The notes below the pieces were generated by a model. The model was given only the letters and a program-made list of their open reading frames with translations. It did not search any database and was not told the origin of the DNA. Source: Camelimonas fluminis (GTDB taxonomy: Bacteria > Pseudomonadota > Alphaproteobacteria > Rhizobiales > Beijerinckiaceae). From it: a stretch of 64,000 nucleotides of DNA. Where the stretch lies: positions 124,975 to 188,974 of the forward strand of contig NZ_BNCG01000005.1 in the NCBI RefSeq assembly GCF_014656355.1, read 5' to 3'. Both the position numbers and the translations under genes were made by a program. Of the stretch, positions 11,345-20,834 are shown one piece after another (positions within the stretch are counted from its first letter, which is position 1; every line of letters begins with the position of its first letter).

Positions 11345-12937
11345 TCAGTGCGCGTCCACCTGGACTCCGGCGTCCGGCTTGCTGATGAACGGCGTCAGGA
11401 AAATCAGCGCGACGAACAGGAAGCTCAGCAGGTAGAACACGTCGGCGAAAGCCATCACCGTCGCCTCGCGCCGCACCATTTGCGCCATCTGTTTCAGCGC
11501 CGCCATTTCCGCGTCGGATCCCCGCGCCGCCAGCACGCCCGTCAGGGCGGAAAGCCGCTCCAGCGCCACGTCGCGCGACCACGTCACCTGTTCGGCAAGG
11601 CGTTGCAGGTGCAGGTCCATGCGGTTGTTGAGCATGGTGTTGATCAGGGCCAGGCCCACGGCGCCGCCGAGATTGCGGGTGAGGTTGAACAGGCCGGAGG
11701 CGTTCTTCACCTCGTCAGGCGGCATTGTGCCCAGGGCGATGTTATTGACCGGCACCATGCAGGCCATGATGCCGACGCCGCGCAGGATCTGCGGAATGAA
11801 CAACTCCCAGAAATCCCAGTCGGCGGTGATGCCTGTCACCATCCAGGTGCCCAGCGCGAAAGCGCCGAAACCGATGCCGATCAGCACCCGCTGGTCCATG
11901 ACCGCCGAGAGCCTGCCGATGAACGGCGCCGAGAGAAACATCGCCGCGCCGGTGACGAACATGGTTTCGCCGATCTGCAACGGCGAATAGCCACGGATGC
12001 GGGCCAGATAGATGGGATAGAGATAGGTCAGCCCGTAAAGACCGATGCCCATGACGAAGCTGAACAGCGACCCGGCGGCGAAATTGCGGTTGCCAAAGGC
12101 GCGCAGATTGACGACCGGCTCATCCACTGTGAGCGCCCGCCAGAAAAACAGCCCTGAGGCGACGATGGCGACGACCGTAAAGATGACGATATATTCGTCT
12201 GAATACCAGTCCTTTAGCGGACCTTCCTCAAGTACGAATTCAAGGCTGCCGAGGAACAGGGCCATGGTAATCAGCCCCATCCAGTCGAACCGGCGCAGCA
12301 GCGCGAAGTCCGGTTCGTCGAAGTCGATCAGAGTGAACGACAGGAGGGTGACGGCCACGCCGGGCACGATGTTGATCAAAAACAGCCAGTGCCAGGAGAA
12401 AATATCGGTGAGGTAACCGCCGATGGTGGGGCCAATGGTCGGCGCCATCGTGGCCACCAGGCCGATGATCGGCGAGACGATCGGGCGCTTGTCCGGCGGG
12501 AACACCGTAAACGCCGCCGCGAACACGGTGGGGATCATGCCGCCGCCGATGAAGCCCTGCAGGGCCCGGTAAACGATCATCTGCTCGATCGACGTGGCCG
12601 TGGCGCACATCAGGCTCATGAACGTGAAGCCGGCGGCGGAAATGGTGAAAAGAATGCGCGTCGACAATGCCCGCGACAGGTAGCCTGACAGCGGAATCAT
12701 GATCACTTCGGCGATCAGGTAGCTGGTCTGGACCCAGGGGATCTGGTCGGCGCTGGCGCTGAGGCCAGCCTGGATCTGCGGCAGCGACGCGGAGACGATC
12801 TGGATGTCCAGAATCGCCATGAACATGCCGAAGACCATCGCGATGAAGGCGATGAACCGGCGCTTGTCGAGTGGCGCTGCGGCCGGCGTCGCCGGAACGG
12901 CGCCGGCGACCCCGGATGCGGTGGCGGCGGCTGTCAT
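11345..12937 (-). CDS. emrB: DHA2-family MFS multidrug transporter (EmrB-like)
   Basis: Proton-driven drug/H+ antiporter with about 14 membrane helices, the inner-membrane partner of the EmrA-like adaptor beside it. From ATG 12937 it is 530 aa. Family motifs include FGMFMAILDIQIVSASLPQI in helix 1, IPWVQTSYLIAEVIMIPLSG, and a motif-C-like segment MAPTIGPTIGGYLTD. A TTG at 13021 would add 28 non-conserved residues and lacks a ribosome site, whereas AGGGGA precedes 12937. emrA lies upstream on the same strand, so both are probably under the TetR operator at 14310. No outer-membrane factor gene is adjacent. Confidence 0.93.
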   Translation of the reverse strand: MTAAATASGVAGAVPATPAAAPLDKRRFIAFIAMVFGMFMAILDIQIVSASLPQIQAGLSASADQIPWVQTSYLIAEVIMIPLSGYLSRALSTRILFTISAAGFTFMSLMCATATSIEQMIVYRALQGFIGGGMIPTVFAAAFTVFPPDKRPIVSPIIGLVATMAPTIGPTIGGYLTDIFSWHWLFLINIVPGVAVTLLSFTLIDFDEPDFALLRRFDWMGLITMALFLGSLEFVLEEGPLKDWYSDEYIVIFTVVAIVASGLFFWRALTVDEPVVNLRAFGNRNFAAGSLFSFVMGIGLYGLTYLYPIYLARIRGYSPLQIGETMFVTGAAMFLSAPFIGRLSAVMDQRVLIGIGFGAFALGTWMVTGITADWDFWELFIPQILRGVGIMACMVPVNNIALGTMPPDEVKNASGLFNLTRNLGGAVGLALINTMLNNRMDLHLQRLAEQVTWSRDVALERLSALTGVLAARGSDAEMAALKQMAQMVRREATVMAFADVFYLLSFLFVALIFLTPFISKPDAGVQVDAH

Positions 12938-13076
12938 GACCGTGGTCCCCTGACCGTCCGGGCCGGGATCACCCCCGAACCAGGCCGGCGCGTCGTCTTC
13001 GCGCTGCTGCGCTTTTTTCAAACAGCCGGAACGCGCGACGCCTCAGTCGGCTGCCCCGCGGCCGGCTCCCGCCTGA

Positions 13077-14243
13077 TCAGTGAGCTTTCGCCTGCGCTTG
13101 CGGCCCGGTGCGGGCGTCCACCGTCGCGACCACCGAGAGCCCCGGCCGCAACACATGCTCGGCGGCTTCCTTCCGGTCGATGGAGAGTCGCACCGGCATC
13201 CGCTGCACGATCTTGGTGAAGTTGCCAGTGGCGTTGTCCGGCGGCAGCAGGCTGAACAGCGCGCCTGAAGCTGGCGAGAGGCTCTCCACAGTCGCGGTGA
13301 AATGCCGGTCCGGGTAAGCATCGACGGTGATTTCCACCTTCTGTCCCGGCTTCAGCCTGGCGATCTGCGTTTCCTTGAAATTGGCGTCGATATAGACCTC
13401 ATCGAGCGGCACCAGCGCGGCGAGGCGCTGGCCCGGCTGTACGTACTGTCCGGTCTGCACCGCCTTGTTGCCAACCACGCCGTTGATGGGCGAGCGCACC
13501 TCGGTGAAGGACAGGTCGCGTTCGGCCTTGCTGGTGACGGTGCGGTATTCGTTGAGCACCGCTTCGGCCTCGCCCTTCTGGGCGATCAGTACGGCGACAT
13601 TGGCGTTGGCGGATTCGAGCGCCGCCTTCGCCCCCATCAGGGAACTGTCGGCCCGGGCCCGGTCGGCGCGCGCCAGCTCCAGCTTTTGCTGGCTGGCGAA
13701 ATCACGCTGGGCCAGTTTGTTCTGACGCTCCAGTTCAGCGCGCGTGCGGGTGACGTCGGCCTCGGCTGCCGGAATTTGCGCCTGGGCCTGGGAGACGGCG
13801 GCGCGGGCGGCGTCGATCTGGTGCGAGATGCGATCAAGCGCCGCAAGCTGGGTCTTTTCCTTGCCGCGCGCCGAGTCGAGCGCCAGGCGATAGTCGCCGG
13901 CGTCGATGCGGGCGATAACGTCGCCCACCTTCACGTCCTGGTTGTTGTCCACCAGAACCTCGGTCACATAGCCGGAGACCTTGGCGGCCAGCAGGGTGAT
14001 GTCGGCGCGCACGTAGGCGTCGTCGGTCGAGACCATGAACCGGCCGGTGATCCACCAATAGGCGCCCGCCCAGACGATGCCTGCCGCGATCACAGCTCCC
14101 AGACCGCCGAGAATGACCTTCTTCCGGCTCCGGCGCAGCTGCGTCGTCGCATGATCGGCCGTCCCGCTTCCGGACGCAGCGTCCTGGCGTTGGCTTGCCA
14201 GAGCGCCGCCGCCCATACCGCCCGCATTGTCCTGCCTGCTCAT
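13077..14243 (-). CDS. emrA: HlyD-family efflux adaptor (EmrA-like)
   Basis: Periplasmic adaptor linking EmrB to an outer-membrane channel. From ATG 14243 the protein is 388-389 aa: a short cytoplasmic N-terminus, one membrane anchor (KVILGGLGAVIAAGIVWAGA), a lipoyl-like barrel half (DITLLAAKVSGYVTEVLV), a long alpha-helical hairpin rich in Ala, Glu and Gln, the second barrel half, and a beta-barrel (PGQKVEITVDAYPDRHFTATV). GGAG lies nine bases before ATG 14243; starts further upstream would run into the promoter and operator. Divergent from tetR. Confidence 0.94.
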   Translation of the reverse strand: MSRQDNAGGMGGGALASQRQDAASGSGTADHATTQLRRSRKKVILGGLGAVIAAGIVWAGAYWWITGRFMVSTDDAYVRADITLLAAKVSGYVTEVLVDNNQDVKVGDVIARIDAGDYRLALDSARGKEKTQLAALDRISHQIDAARAAVSQAQAQIPAAEADVTRTRAELERQNKLAQRDFASQQKLELARADRARADSSLMGAKAALESANANVAVLIAQKGEAEAVLNEYRTVTSKAERDLSFTEVRSPINGVVGNKAVQTGQYVQPGQRLAALVPLDEVYIDANFKETQIARLKPGQKVEITVDAYPDRHFTATVESLSPASGALFSLLPPDNATGNFTKIVQRMPVRLSIDRKEAAEHVLRPGLSVVATVDARTGPQAQAKAH

Positions 14244-14309
14244 CAACAACATCTCCAGGCGCGCTTCCGCCATCTGGCGCCTTGTCCCGTCAGAGAACAG
14301 TTGATTATT

Positions 14310-14330
14310 TTGACCGAACCGTTCAGTCAA
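14310..14330. promoter_or_regulatory. Near-perfect inverted repeat, likely TetR operator
   Basis: A 21-bp imperfect palindrome with 10-bp arms TTGACCGAAC and GTTCAGTCAA around a central C; nine of ten arm positions are complementary. It lies between divergent emrA and tetR. On the minus strand the outer TTGACT can serve as a -35 box with TAATCA 17 bases downstream, so bound repressor would block emrAB. The palindrome is seen; its use by the adjacent regulator is inferred. Confidence 0.75.
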
Positions 14331-14427
14331 TGGATGAAACGGATAACGGGTCCGAACCCACAACAGTTCCGGGGGCCGCCAAACTTCCGCAAGGGCATGG
14401 CGGCCCGCCAATTAAGGTATGCAAAGA

Positions 14428-15102
14428 ATGACTTCGCCTGCATCCAGGCATGCATTGCAGGAAATCCAGCCCCGCACTGGCGACGCGGCGACGCAGGCGC
14501 CTCCGGATGGCAAGCGCGACCAGATCCTGGCCGGCGCGCGTCAGGTTTTCCGCTCCCAGGGGTTCGACGCCGCCAGCATGGACGGCGTCGCCAGGGCGGC
14601 TGGCGTGTCGAAAGGCACCCTCTATGTCTATTTCACCAGCAAGGAAGGGCTGTTCGCTGACCTGATGCGGGCGGATCTTCAGGCGGCGGCCGAGCAACAG
14701 GCCATACTGGACCGCAACAATCCCGACGTGCGGGCGGTGATGCACGCCTATGGCGTCAGCTTTGTCCGCCGCATGCTGGAGCCTGAGCACATCGCCATGG
14801 TGCGGATGGTGATCGCCGCGTCAATCAAGCTGCCGGCGCTCGGCCAGATTTTCTATGAAGCTGGCCCGGAGCACGGCGTCAATCATCTGTCCGGCTATCT
14901 CATCGAGTGCACGATGCGGGGACAGCTCGATATCGCCGACGCGCCTCTCGCCGCCGCCCAGTTCTATGAGCTGTGCCAGGGCTCCATCGTCAAACCGCTG
15001 TTCTTTGGCGCGCCGTCCGACACATCCGAGGCGTCCATCCAGAGGACCGTCGCCTCGGCGCTCGACATGTTCATGGGACGTTACAGCCCGCGAGGCCCCT
15101 GA
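14428..15102 (+). CDS. TetR/AcrR-family repressor beside emrAB
   Basis: TetR-family regulator of about 224 aa. The DNA-binding domain occupies roughly residues 30-80: ILAGARQVFRSQGFDAASMD, then the recognition helix region VARAAGVSKGTLYVYFTSKE. A C-terminal AefR-like/TetR ligand domain follows (FVRRMLEPEHIAMVRMVIA). Two ATGs are possible, 14419 and 14428; AAGG at 14414-14417 is one base from the first and ten from the second, favouring 14428. It is divergent from emrA with an inverted repeat in between, the classic layout of an autoregulated efflux repressor. The inducer is unknown. Confidence 0.92.
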   Translation: MTSPASRHALQEIQPRTGDAATQAPPDGKRDQILAGARQVFRSQGFDAASMDGVARAAGVSKGTLYVYFTSKEGLFADLMRADLQAAAEQQAILDRNNPDVRAVMHAYGVSFVRRMLEPEHIAMVRMVIAASIKLPALGQIFYEAGPEHGVNHLSGYLIECTMRGQLDIADAPLAAAQFYELCQGSIVKPLFFGAPSDTSEASIQRTVASALDMFMGRYSPRGP

Positions 15103-15117
15103 ATCCGGGCCGCGGAG

Positions 15118-15840
15118 TTACCTGTCCGCCTCAGTGGTTCTGGCGCCAAACAGGATCTTCTGCGCCATTGGGTCGTTGGCCAGGTTGATTTTGTCGCGGT
15201 CGCCAGCCCGCACCGCAAGGCCGCGCTGCACCCCTGGCCGGGCCTCCATCTGCTTCAACCAGCGCTGGACATGCGCAAACGCCGCAATGTCCTGCCCCTG
15301 CCGCTCCCAAAGGCGGGCCCAGCCATACGTCGCCATGTCAGCGATGGAATAGACGTCGGCCAGCCACTCCCGCTCCGCCAGCCGCCGGTCCATCACCCCA
15401 TACAGGCGGCCGACTTCACTGGTATAGCGGTCGATGGCGTAAGGCAGTTTCTCGGGCGCATAGATGCGGAAATGGTGCGCCTGCCCGGCCATGGGACCAA
15501 GCCCCGCCACCTGCCAGAACAGCCACTCGTCGACAGCGACCCGCTGACGCTCGTCCGTGGGATAAAACTGTCCGGTCTTGCGGCCGAGGTATTGCAGGAT
15601 GGCCCCGGATTCGAAAACGGAGATCGGCGCGCCGCCCGGCCCGTCAGGATCGATGATCGCCGGCATGCGGTTGTTGGGGGAAATGGCCAGAAACTCCGGC
15701 CTGAACTGCTCGCCCTTGGCGATGTTCACGGGCCGGACCACATAAGGAAGCCCGCATTCCTCCAGCATGATCGAGATTTTCCAGCCATTGGGCGTTGGCC
15801 AGTAAAACAGTTCGATCGGCCCGGTCGGGGCTTCCGCCAT
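15118..15840 (-). CDS. Glutathione S-transferase family protein (YfcG/Ure2p-like)
   Basis: Cytosolic 240-aa GST with a thioredoxin-fold N-terminal domain (ELFYWPTPNGWKISIMLEE), SPNNRMPAIIDPDG with the cis-proline, FESGAILQYLG for the gamma-glutamyl site, and a helical C-terminal domain (EWLFWQVAGLGPMAGQAHHF). TPNG-start and MxGQ features are shared with YfcG/YghU disulfide-bond reductases, so glutathione-disulfide reductase or peroxidase activity is more likely than conjugation. ATG 15840 has GGAGGG six bases upstream; a TTG at 15843 is less likely. Convergent with tetR, 15 bases apart. Confidence 0.92.
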   Translation of the reverse strand: MAEAPTGPIELFYWPTPNGWKISIMLEECGLPYVVRPVNIAKGEQFRPEFLAISPNNRMPAIIDPDGPGGAPISVFESGAILQYLGRKTGQFYPTDERQRVAVDEWLFWQVAGLGPMAGQAHHFRIYAPEKLPYAIDRYTSEVGRLYGVMDRRLAEREWLADVYSIADMATYGWARLWERQGQDIAAFAHVQRWLKQMEARPGVQRGLAVRAGDRDKINLANDPMAQKILFGARTTEADR

Positions 15841-16067
15841 CAATCACCCTCCCGCAACCAACGCTCCGCCAGCAACCGGTGGCTCACGTCTGCCTGCCCG
15901 CGGCACCTGACAGTTTCCATTATTCTTCTGCTGTCACAGGTCCGCCGGCTACTTGCCGCCAGCATAGCCAGATCGCCGCGCTGAAAGCAATTGGCGCCGG
16001 AACTGAAGATCACGGGAGACTGTAGCGGGCGAGGTCTTGCAACGTCGCCCACCACGATTGTGGAAGC

Positions 16068-17552
16068 TCAGAGGCCCAGCCTGGCCTTCACCAGGTCATT
16101 CACCGCCTGCGGATTGGCCTTGCCGCCGGTCGCCTTCATGACCTGGCCGACAAACCAGCCAGCCAGGGTTGGCTTGGCCTGAGCCTGGGCGACCTTGTCG
16201 GGGTTGGCGGCGATGATTTCGTCAACAGCCTTTTCAATCGCCCCGGTGTCGGTCACCTGCTTCATGCCGCGCGCTTCGACGATGGCGCGCGGATCGCCGC
16301 CCTGTTCCTCGGTCATGATCGCCAGAACGTCCTTGGCGATCTTGCCGGAAATGACCCCCTCGCCGATCAGGTCGACGATGCCCGCCACCTGCTCCGGGGT
16401 GATGAAGGTCTGCGACACCGCTTTGCCGACGGAATTGGCGTAGGCGGAAATGTCGCCCATGATCCAGTTGGCCACGGCCTTGGCGTCGCGCTTTGCACCG
16501 CCGACGTTCAGCGCCGCCTCGAAGTAATCGGCCGTGTCCTTGTCCGCCACCAGCAGGCCGGCGTCATAGGCTGGCAGGCCGAGCGCGTTGATGAAACGCG
16601 CCTTCTTCTCGTCTGGCAGTTCCGGCAGATGCGCGGCAAGCCCGTCGACGAACGGCTGGTCGAACTCCAGCGGCAGCAGGTCCGGATCAGGGAAATACCG
16701 GTAATCGTGCGCTTCTTCCTTGGAGCGCATCGAGCGGGTCTCGCCCTTGCCCGGGTCGAACAGACGGGTCTCCTGGTCGATGACGCCGCCATCTTCGATG
16801 ACGCCGATCTGGCGGCGGGCCTCATATTCGATGGCCTGGCCGATAAACCGGATGGAATTGACGTTCTTGATCTCGCAGCGCGTGCCGAGCCCCTCGCCGG
16901 GACGACGCACCGAGACATTGACGTCGGCGCGCAACGAGCCCTTCTCCATGTCGCCGTCGCAGGTGCCAAGATAGCGCAGGATCGAGCGCAGCTTGGTCAC
17001 ATAGGCCTTGGCCTCTTCCGAACTGCGCAGGTCTGGCTTCGAGACGATCTCCATCAGCGCGACGCCCGAACGGTTCAGGTCGACGAAGCTCATCGCCGGG
17101 TGCTGGTCGTGCAGCAACTTGCCGGCGTCCTGTTCGAGATGCAGGCGCTCGATGCCGACCGCGACCTGGGCGCCGTTCTCAAGATCGATGGTCAGCACGC
17201 CCTCGCCGACGATCGGATCCTTGAACTGGCTGATCTGATAGCCTTGCGGCAGGTCCGGGTAGAAGTAGTTCTTGCGGTCGAACACCGAGCGCAGGTTGAT
17301 CTGCGCCTTCAGGCCAAGACCGGTGCGGACCGCCTGGCGCACGCACTCCTCATTGATCACCGGCAGCATGCCTGGCATGGCCGCGTCCACCAGCGACACG
17401 TGGTCATTGGGATCGCCACCGAATTCGGTCGAGGCGCCGGAGAACAGCTTGGCGTTGGAGGACACCTGGGCGTGCACCTCCATGCCGATCACCACTTCCC
17501 AGTCGCCGGTGGCGCCCTTGATCAGTTTTGGCATGCGCACGGGAGCATTCAT
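16068..17552 (-). CDS. gatB: Asp/Glu-tRNA amidotransferase subunit B
   Basis: Kinase-like subunit of the GatCAB complex, which converts Glu-tRNA(Gln) and Asp-tRNA(Asn) to Gln- and Asn-tRNA. The protein is 494 aa from ATG 17552 with AAGGA eight bases upstream; the longer frame to 17633 would overlap queD. Signatures are [32 protein letters not shown] and [14 protein letters not shown], followed by a C-terminal YqeY-like tail ending [14 protein letters not shown] that contacts tRNA. It is the last gene of a minus-strand series gatC-gatA-queE-queD-gatB. Confidence 0.97.
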   Translation of the reverse strand: MNAPVRMPKLIKGATGDWEVVIGMEVHAQVSSNAKLFSGASTEFGGDPNDHVSLVDAAMPGMLPVINEECVRQAVRTGLGLKAQINLRSVFDRKNYFYPDLPQGYQISQFKDPIVGEGVLTIDLENGAQVAVGIERLHLEQDAGKLLHDQHPAMSFVDLNRSGVALMEIVSKPDLRSSEEAKAYVTKLRSILRYLGTCDGDMEKGSLRADVNVSVRRPGEGLGTRCEIKNVNSIRFIGQAIEYEARRQIGVIEDGGVIDQETRLFDPGKGETRSMRSKEEAHDYRYFPDPDLLPLEFDQPFVDGLAAHLPELPDEKKARFINALGLPAYDAGLLVADKDTADYFEAALNVGGAKRDAKAVANWIMGDISAYANSVGKAVSQTFITPEQVAGIVDLIGEGVISGKIAKDVLAIMTEEQGGDPRAIVEARGMKQVTDTGAIEKAVDEIIAANPDKVAQAQAKPTLAGWFVGQVMKATGGKANPQAVNDLVKARLGL

Positions 17553-17605
17553 CAGGTCATCCTTCCGGCGGTCTCTCGCCGCCTCACATCCAGATATGCG
17601 GGGGC

Positions 17606-17983
17606 TCAGGCCGCCTCGCCGAAATAGGTGCATTTCTCGCCATTGGAGTCACGATGGACCGTCACCGCCGCGAGGCCGGGACAGGCGGGATGCAGCTTGC
17701 GCCAGATCCACAGGGCGAGATTCTCCATGGTGGCCGGTCCCAGGTCCGGCACCTCGTCAAGAAAGCGGTGATCCAGCCCGTCGCGCGCCGTTTCCATGGC
17801 CCGCTCGAACAGGGTGAGATCGATGAGCATTCCGGTTTCCGGATCAGGGCGACCGCGCACCGTCACCTCGGCCCGGTAGGAGTGGCCGTGAATGCGCCTG
17901 CTGCTCTCCACCTCCAGCGTTTCCGCCGCCCGGTGAAGGGTGTGGGCCGCCTCAAAGCGGAACTGTTTCGACAGCTCGAACAT
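17606..17983 (-). CDS. queD: 6-carboxytetrahydropterin synthase QueD homologue with Ser at catalytic Cys
   Basis: PTPS-fold enzyme of queuosine synthesis that makes 6-carboxy-tetrahydropterin from dihydroneopterin triphosphate. From ATG 17983 it is 125 aa. Zinc-binding histidines are visible at H14 (FEAAH) and H32/H34 (IHGH); the Asp-His pair is in GLDHRFLDE and the substrate Glu in the C-terminal GEKCTYFGE. The usual nucleophile pattern CxxxHGH reads SxxxHGH here (S28). A GTG at 17986 is an alternative start. It overlaps the queE stop (TGATG), so the two are coupled. The altered residue could mean a variant subfamily or a different pterin product. Confidence 0.9.
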   Translation of the reverse strand: MFELSKQFRFEAAHTLHRAAETLEVESSRRIHGHSYRAEVTVRGRPDPETGMLIDLTLFERAMETARDGLDHRFLDEVPDLGPATMENLALWIWRKLHPACPGLAAVTVHRDSNGEKCTYFGEAA

Positions 17984-18615
17984 CACGGAATACCGATTAC
18001 CTTATGGGTCTGCACGCTCAGCCGCCACTGCGGGTGGTCCATGCACCACTGAACTGCGGCGGCGGTGTTGGCGATCCGGTCGGGACCGTCCATCGGTTGC
18101 AGAAAAAAGTGAGCGAAATCAAGATCAGACACCGCATCCGGCATCAACGTCGGCTGCGGAAACACCAGTTTCAGTTCATGACCGCGCCGCTGCACGAGAT
18201 CCGCGCCGGCTTTCGGGCTGACGCAGATCCAGTCCAGGCCTTCCGGCGCGGCGATGGTGCCATTGGTCTCCACCGCGCAGCGGAAACCACGGCGATGCGC
18301 CTCGGCCAGAACTGGCGCGTCCAGTTGCAGCAGCGGCTCGCCGCCGGTGAAGACGATCAGCCGGTTGACGCGGCCGGGGCCCCAGGCCGCCTCAATGGCG
18401 TCCAGCAGCGCGGCCGGGTCGACGAACCGCCCGCCGCCCTCTCCGTCCATGCCGACGAAGTCCGTATCGCAAAACTGGCAGACCGCCTTGTGACGGTCCT
18501 CCTCACGGCCGCTCCAGAGGTTGCAGCCGGCGAAACGGCAAAACACGGCGGCGCTGCCCGCCTGGCCGCCTTCGCCCTGCAATGTCTTGAAGATCTCCTT
18601 GACCGCATAGGTCAT
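17983..18615 (-). CDS. queE: 7-carboxy-7-deazaguanine synthase QueE
   Basis: Radical SAM enzyme that converts 6-carboxy-tetrahydropterin to CDG, the second committed step to queuosine. The protein is 210 aa from ATG 18615. The [4Fe-4S] ligands are C31, C46 and C49 in the QueE-specific spacing CX14CX2C, unlike CX3CX2C of most radical SAM enzymes. KEIFKTLQGEG at the start, FTGGEPLLQLD and ETNGT are also typical. A second ATG at 18621 lies closer to the ribosome site; GGAG is seven bases from 18615. It lies 46 bases after gatA and directly precedes queD. Confidence 0.96.
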   Translation of the reverse strand: MTYAVKEIFKTLQGEGGQAGSAAVFCRFAGCNLWSGREEDRHKAVCQFCDTDFVGMDGEGGGRFVDPAALLDAIEAAWGPGRVNRLIVFTGGEPLLQLDAPVLAEAHRRGFRCAVETNGTIAAPEGLDWICVSPKAGADLVQRRGHELKLVFPQPTLMPDAVSDLDFAHFFLQPMDGPDRIANTAAAVQWCMDHPQWRLSVQTHKVIGIP

Positions 18616-18661
18616 GGCCATGCTCCAGTCCCGCCAGGTCGCCGCCAGACGGACGACCCCT

Positions 18662-20143
18662 TCAGCGCCACCAGGAGGCGGCCGGCGCGAAGCGGCCCGC
18701 CGCCTGCTCGATCACCTGCCCCGCCGCGAACAGGGTTTCCTCATCGAACGGCTTGCCGATCAGTTGCAGCCCCAGCGGCAGCCCCTGCCCGTCCAGCCCC
18801 GCAGGCACCGAAATGCCCGGCAGGCCAGCCAGGTTCACCGTCACGGTGAAGATGTCGCTCAGATACATCTCCACCGGATCGGCCTCGATCTTCTCGCCAA
18901 GACCAAAGGCGGCGGAAGGGGTTGTCGGCGTCAGGATGGCGTCGACGCCATTGGCGAAGGCCGCGTCGAAGTCGCGCTTGATCAGCGCCCGCACCTTCTG
19001 GGCCCGCACGTAGTAAGCGTCGTAATAGCCGGCCGACAGCACATAAGTGCCGGTCATGATGCGGCGTTTCACCTCGCGACCGAAACCGGCGGCGCGGGTG
19101 TTCTCGTACATGCTGGCGATATCCCTGCCCTCGACGCGCGCGCCGTAGCGCACGCCGTCATAACGGGCGAGGTTCGAGGACGCTTCCGCCGGAGCGATGA
19201 TGTAATAGGCGGCCAGGGCGTATTGGGTGTGCGGCAGCGACACCTCGACCACGTTGGCGCCGGCGTCGCGCAGCCACTGGGCGCCGCGCTCCCACAATGC
19301 GTCGATCTCCGCCGACATGCCTGGCGCGCGGTACTCTTTCGGAATGCCAATGGTCAGGCCCTTGACCCCGCGCTTCACTGCAGCTTCGAAATCCGGAACC
19401 AGCGCGTCGAACGAGGTCGTGTCCTTCAGGTCGAGACCGGCCATCGACTTCAGCATGATCGCCGCGTCCTGCACCGTGCGGGCGATCGGGCCGGCCTGAT
19501 CCAGCGACGACGCGTAGGCGATGATGCCCCAGCGCGAGCAGCGGCCATAGGTCGGCTTGACGCCCACCGTGCCGGTATAGGCCGCCGGCTGGCGGATCGA
19601 ACCGCCGGTGTCGGTGGCGGTGGCGGCGAGGCACAGTTTCGCGGCGACGGCGGCCGACGAGCCGCCGGACGAACCGCCCGGCACAATGGCGGCGTCAGAG
19701 CCATCACGCCGCCACGGCGAGGTCACCGGACCGAAGCACGAGGTTTCGTTCGACGAGCCCATGGCGAACTCATCATTGCTGAGCTTGCCCAGCATCACCG
19801 CGCCGTCGGCCCACAGCCGCGCCGTCACGGTCGACTCATAGCCGGGGATGAATTCGCCCAGAATCCTGCTGCAGGCGGTGGTGCGCACGCCTTCGGTGCA
19901 AAACAGGTCCTTGACGCCGAGCGGCAGTCCCTCCAGCGGGCCGGCCTCGCCGGCGGCGATGCGGACGTCGCTGGCCGCCGCCATGGCGAGCGCCTTCTCC
20001 GGCGTCTCCAGCACATAGGCGTTAAGCGCCCGCGCCTGCTCCACCGCCTGGACATGGGCGCTCGTCAGTTCAACGGCGGAGAACTGCTTCGCCCGCAGCC
20101 CGTCACGCGCCTCGGCCAGGGTGAGATCGGTCAGATCGGACAT
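18662..20143 (-). CDS. gatA: Asp/Glu-tRNA amidotransferase subunit A
   Basis: Amidase subunit of GatCAB that releases ammonia from glutamine. The 493 aa contain the amidase signature: catalytic lysine in [10 protein letters not shown], the Gly/Ser-rich loop [15 protein letters not shown], and [15 protein letters not shown] with the nucleophilic serine in the Ser-cisSer-Lys triad. [12 protein letters not shown] follows, and the C-terminus contains [23 protein letters not shown] at 20143. gatC lies 95 bases upstream on the same strand. Confidence 0.97.
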   Translation of the reverse strand: MSDLTDLTLAEARDGLRAKQFSAVELTSAHVQAVEQARALNAYVLETPEKALAMAAASDVRIAAGEAGPLEGLPLGVKDLFCTEGVRTTACSRILGEFIPGYESTVTARLWADGAVMLGKLSNDEFAMGSSNETSCFGPVTSPWRRDGSDAAIVPGGSSGGSSAAVAAKLCLAATATDTGGSIRQPAAYTGTVGVKPTYGRCSRWGIIAYASSLDQAGPIARTVQDAAIMLKSMAGLDLKDTTSFDALVPDFEAAVKRGVKGLTIGIPKEYRAPGMSAEIDALWERGAQWLRDAGANVVEVSLPHTQYALAAYYIIAPAEASSNLARYDGVRYGARVEGRDIASMYENTRAAGFGREVKRRIMTGTYVLSAGYYDAYYVRAQKVRALIKRDFDAAFANGVDAILTPTTPSAAFGLGEKIEADPVEMYLSDIFTVTVNLAGLPGISVPAGLDGQGLPLGLQLIGKPFDEETLFAAGQVIEQAAGRFAPAASWWR

Positions 20144-20238
20144 GTGCGTCTTTCAAACAAACTCGGGGGCAAACTGGCAAACGCCTGGCGATTCAGACGC
20201 CCGCGCCGCAACGCTGGCGGCGATCAGGCGCGCCGCGC

Positions 20239-20526
20239 TTACTCGACCACCTTTGGGACAAGGAAAAAATTGTCTTCGGTCAGAGGCGCATTGGCCACAA
20301 CCTTCGCCGCATCGCCGCCATCGGTAACTTCGTCCGCCCGCAGCCGCATGGTCATGGCCATGGCCGAGGTCAGCGGCGCGACGCCGGACACGTCGACCTG
20401 GCCAAGTTGCTCCACGAACGACAGAATGGAGTTCATTTCACCCTCAAGGTGAGGAACGTCCCCGTCGCTCACCGCGATGCGGGACAGATGGGCGATACGT
20501 CGGACAGTGGTCGCATCGACGGACAT
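20239..20526 (-). CDS. gatC: Asp/Glu-tRNA amidotransferase subunit C
   Basis: Small subunit that stabilises the GatA-GatB complex. It has 95 aa, the usual length, and begins [20 protein letters not shown]. The mid-region [20 protein letters not shown] and the C-terminal [27 protein letters not shown] (shown in parts) are standard for GatC. ATG 20526 has GGAGG five bases upstream; a longer open frame to 20802 runs through a terminator and is not coding. It heads the gat-que gene series. Confidence 0.96.
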   Translation of the reverse strand: MSVDATTVRRIAHLSRIAVSDGDVPHLEGEMNSILSFVEQLGQVDVSGVAPLTSAMAMTMRLRADEVTDGGDAAKVVANAPLTEDNFFLVPKVVE

Positions 20527-20834
20527 GCCGCCTCCGTTAGTTCTGGCGCTGGTTCTGGACCAACGCTGACGATGACCTCTCCGCCGGCGCGAAGGCGGAG
20601 CAACGCCAGGAATTATGGGGTTCGGACTGCCCAGGGCGCGCCCTGGACGCACCGCCGGACGAATGCCGGGGGCTATAGCACCCAGGCCGCCGACGCTGCA
20701 ACAATGGCGGCCTTGCGCCGACCTTTGCCGACAGACGCGGGAAAGAAAAAACCGGACGGACCCGTTGCGGTCCGTCCGGTCATGCGCAGGCGACGTCGCC
20801 AAACCTGTGCCTGAAAACCGGCCTGCGCCCGAAA
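20527..20834. other. Intergenic region upstream of gatC
   Basis: 308 bases between the UPF0173 gene and gatC, both on the minus strand. It holds the terminator listed at 20744-20780 and presumably the gatC promoter; no convincing -35/-10 pair was found. Confidence 0.5.
20744..20780 (-). terminator. Rho-independent terminator of the UPF0173 hydrolase gene
   Basis: A perfect 12-bp stem (arms 20751-20762 and 20769-20780, GGTCCGTCCGGT on one side) with a six-base loop. On the minus strand it is followed by a run of six Ts (read as A's at 20745-20751). It lies 55 bases after the hydrolase stop codon. Confidence 0.9.

Noticed and set aside
20527..20802. N-terminal extension of gatC
   Set aside because: It would read through a strong terminator, and GatC is complete from ATG 20526.
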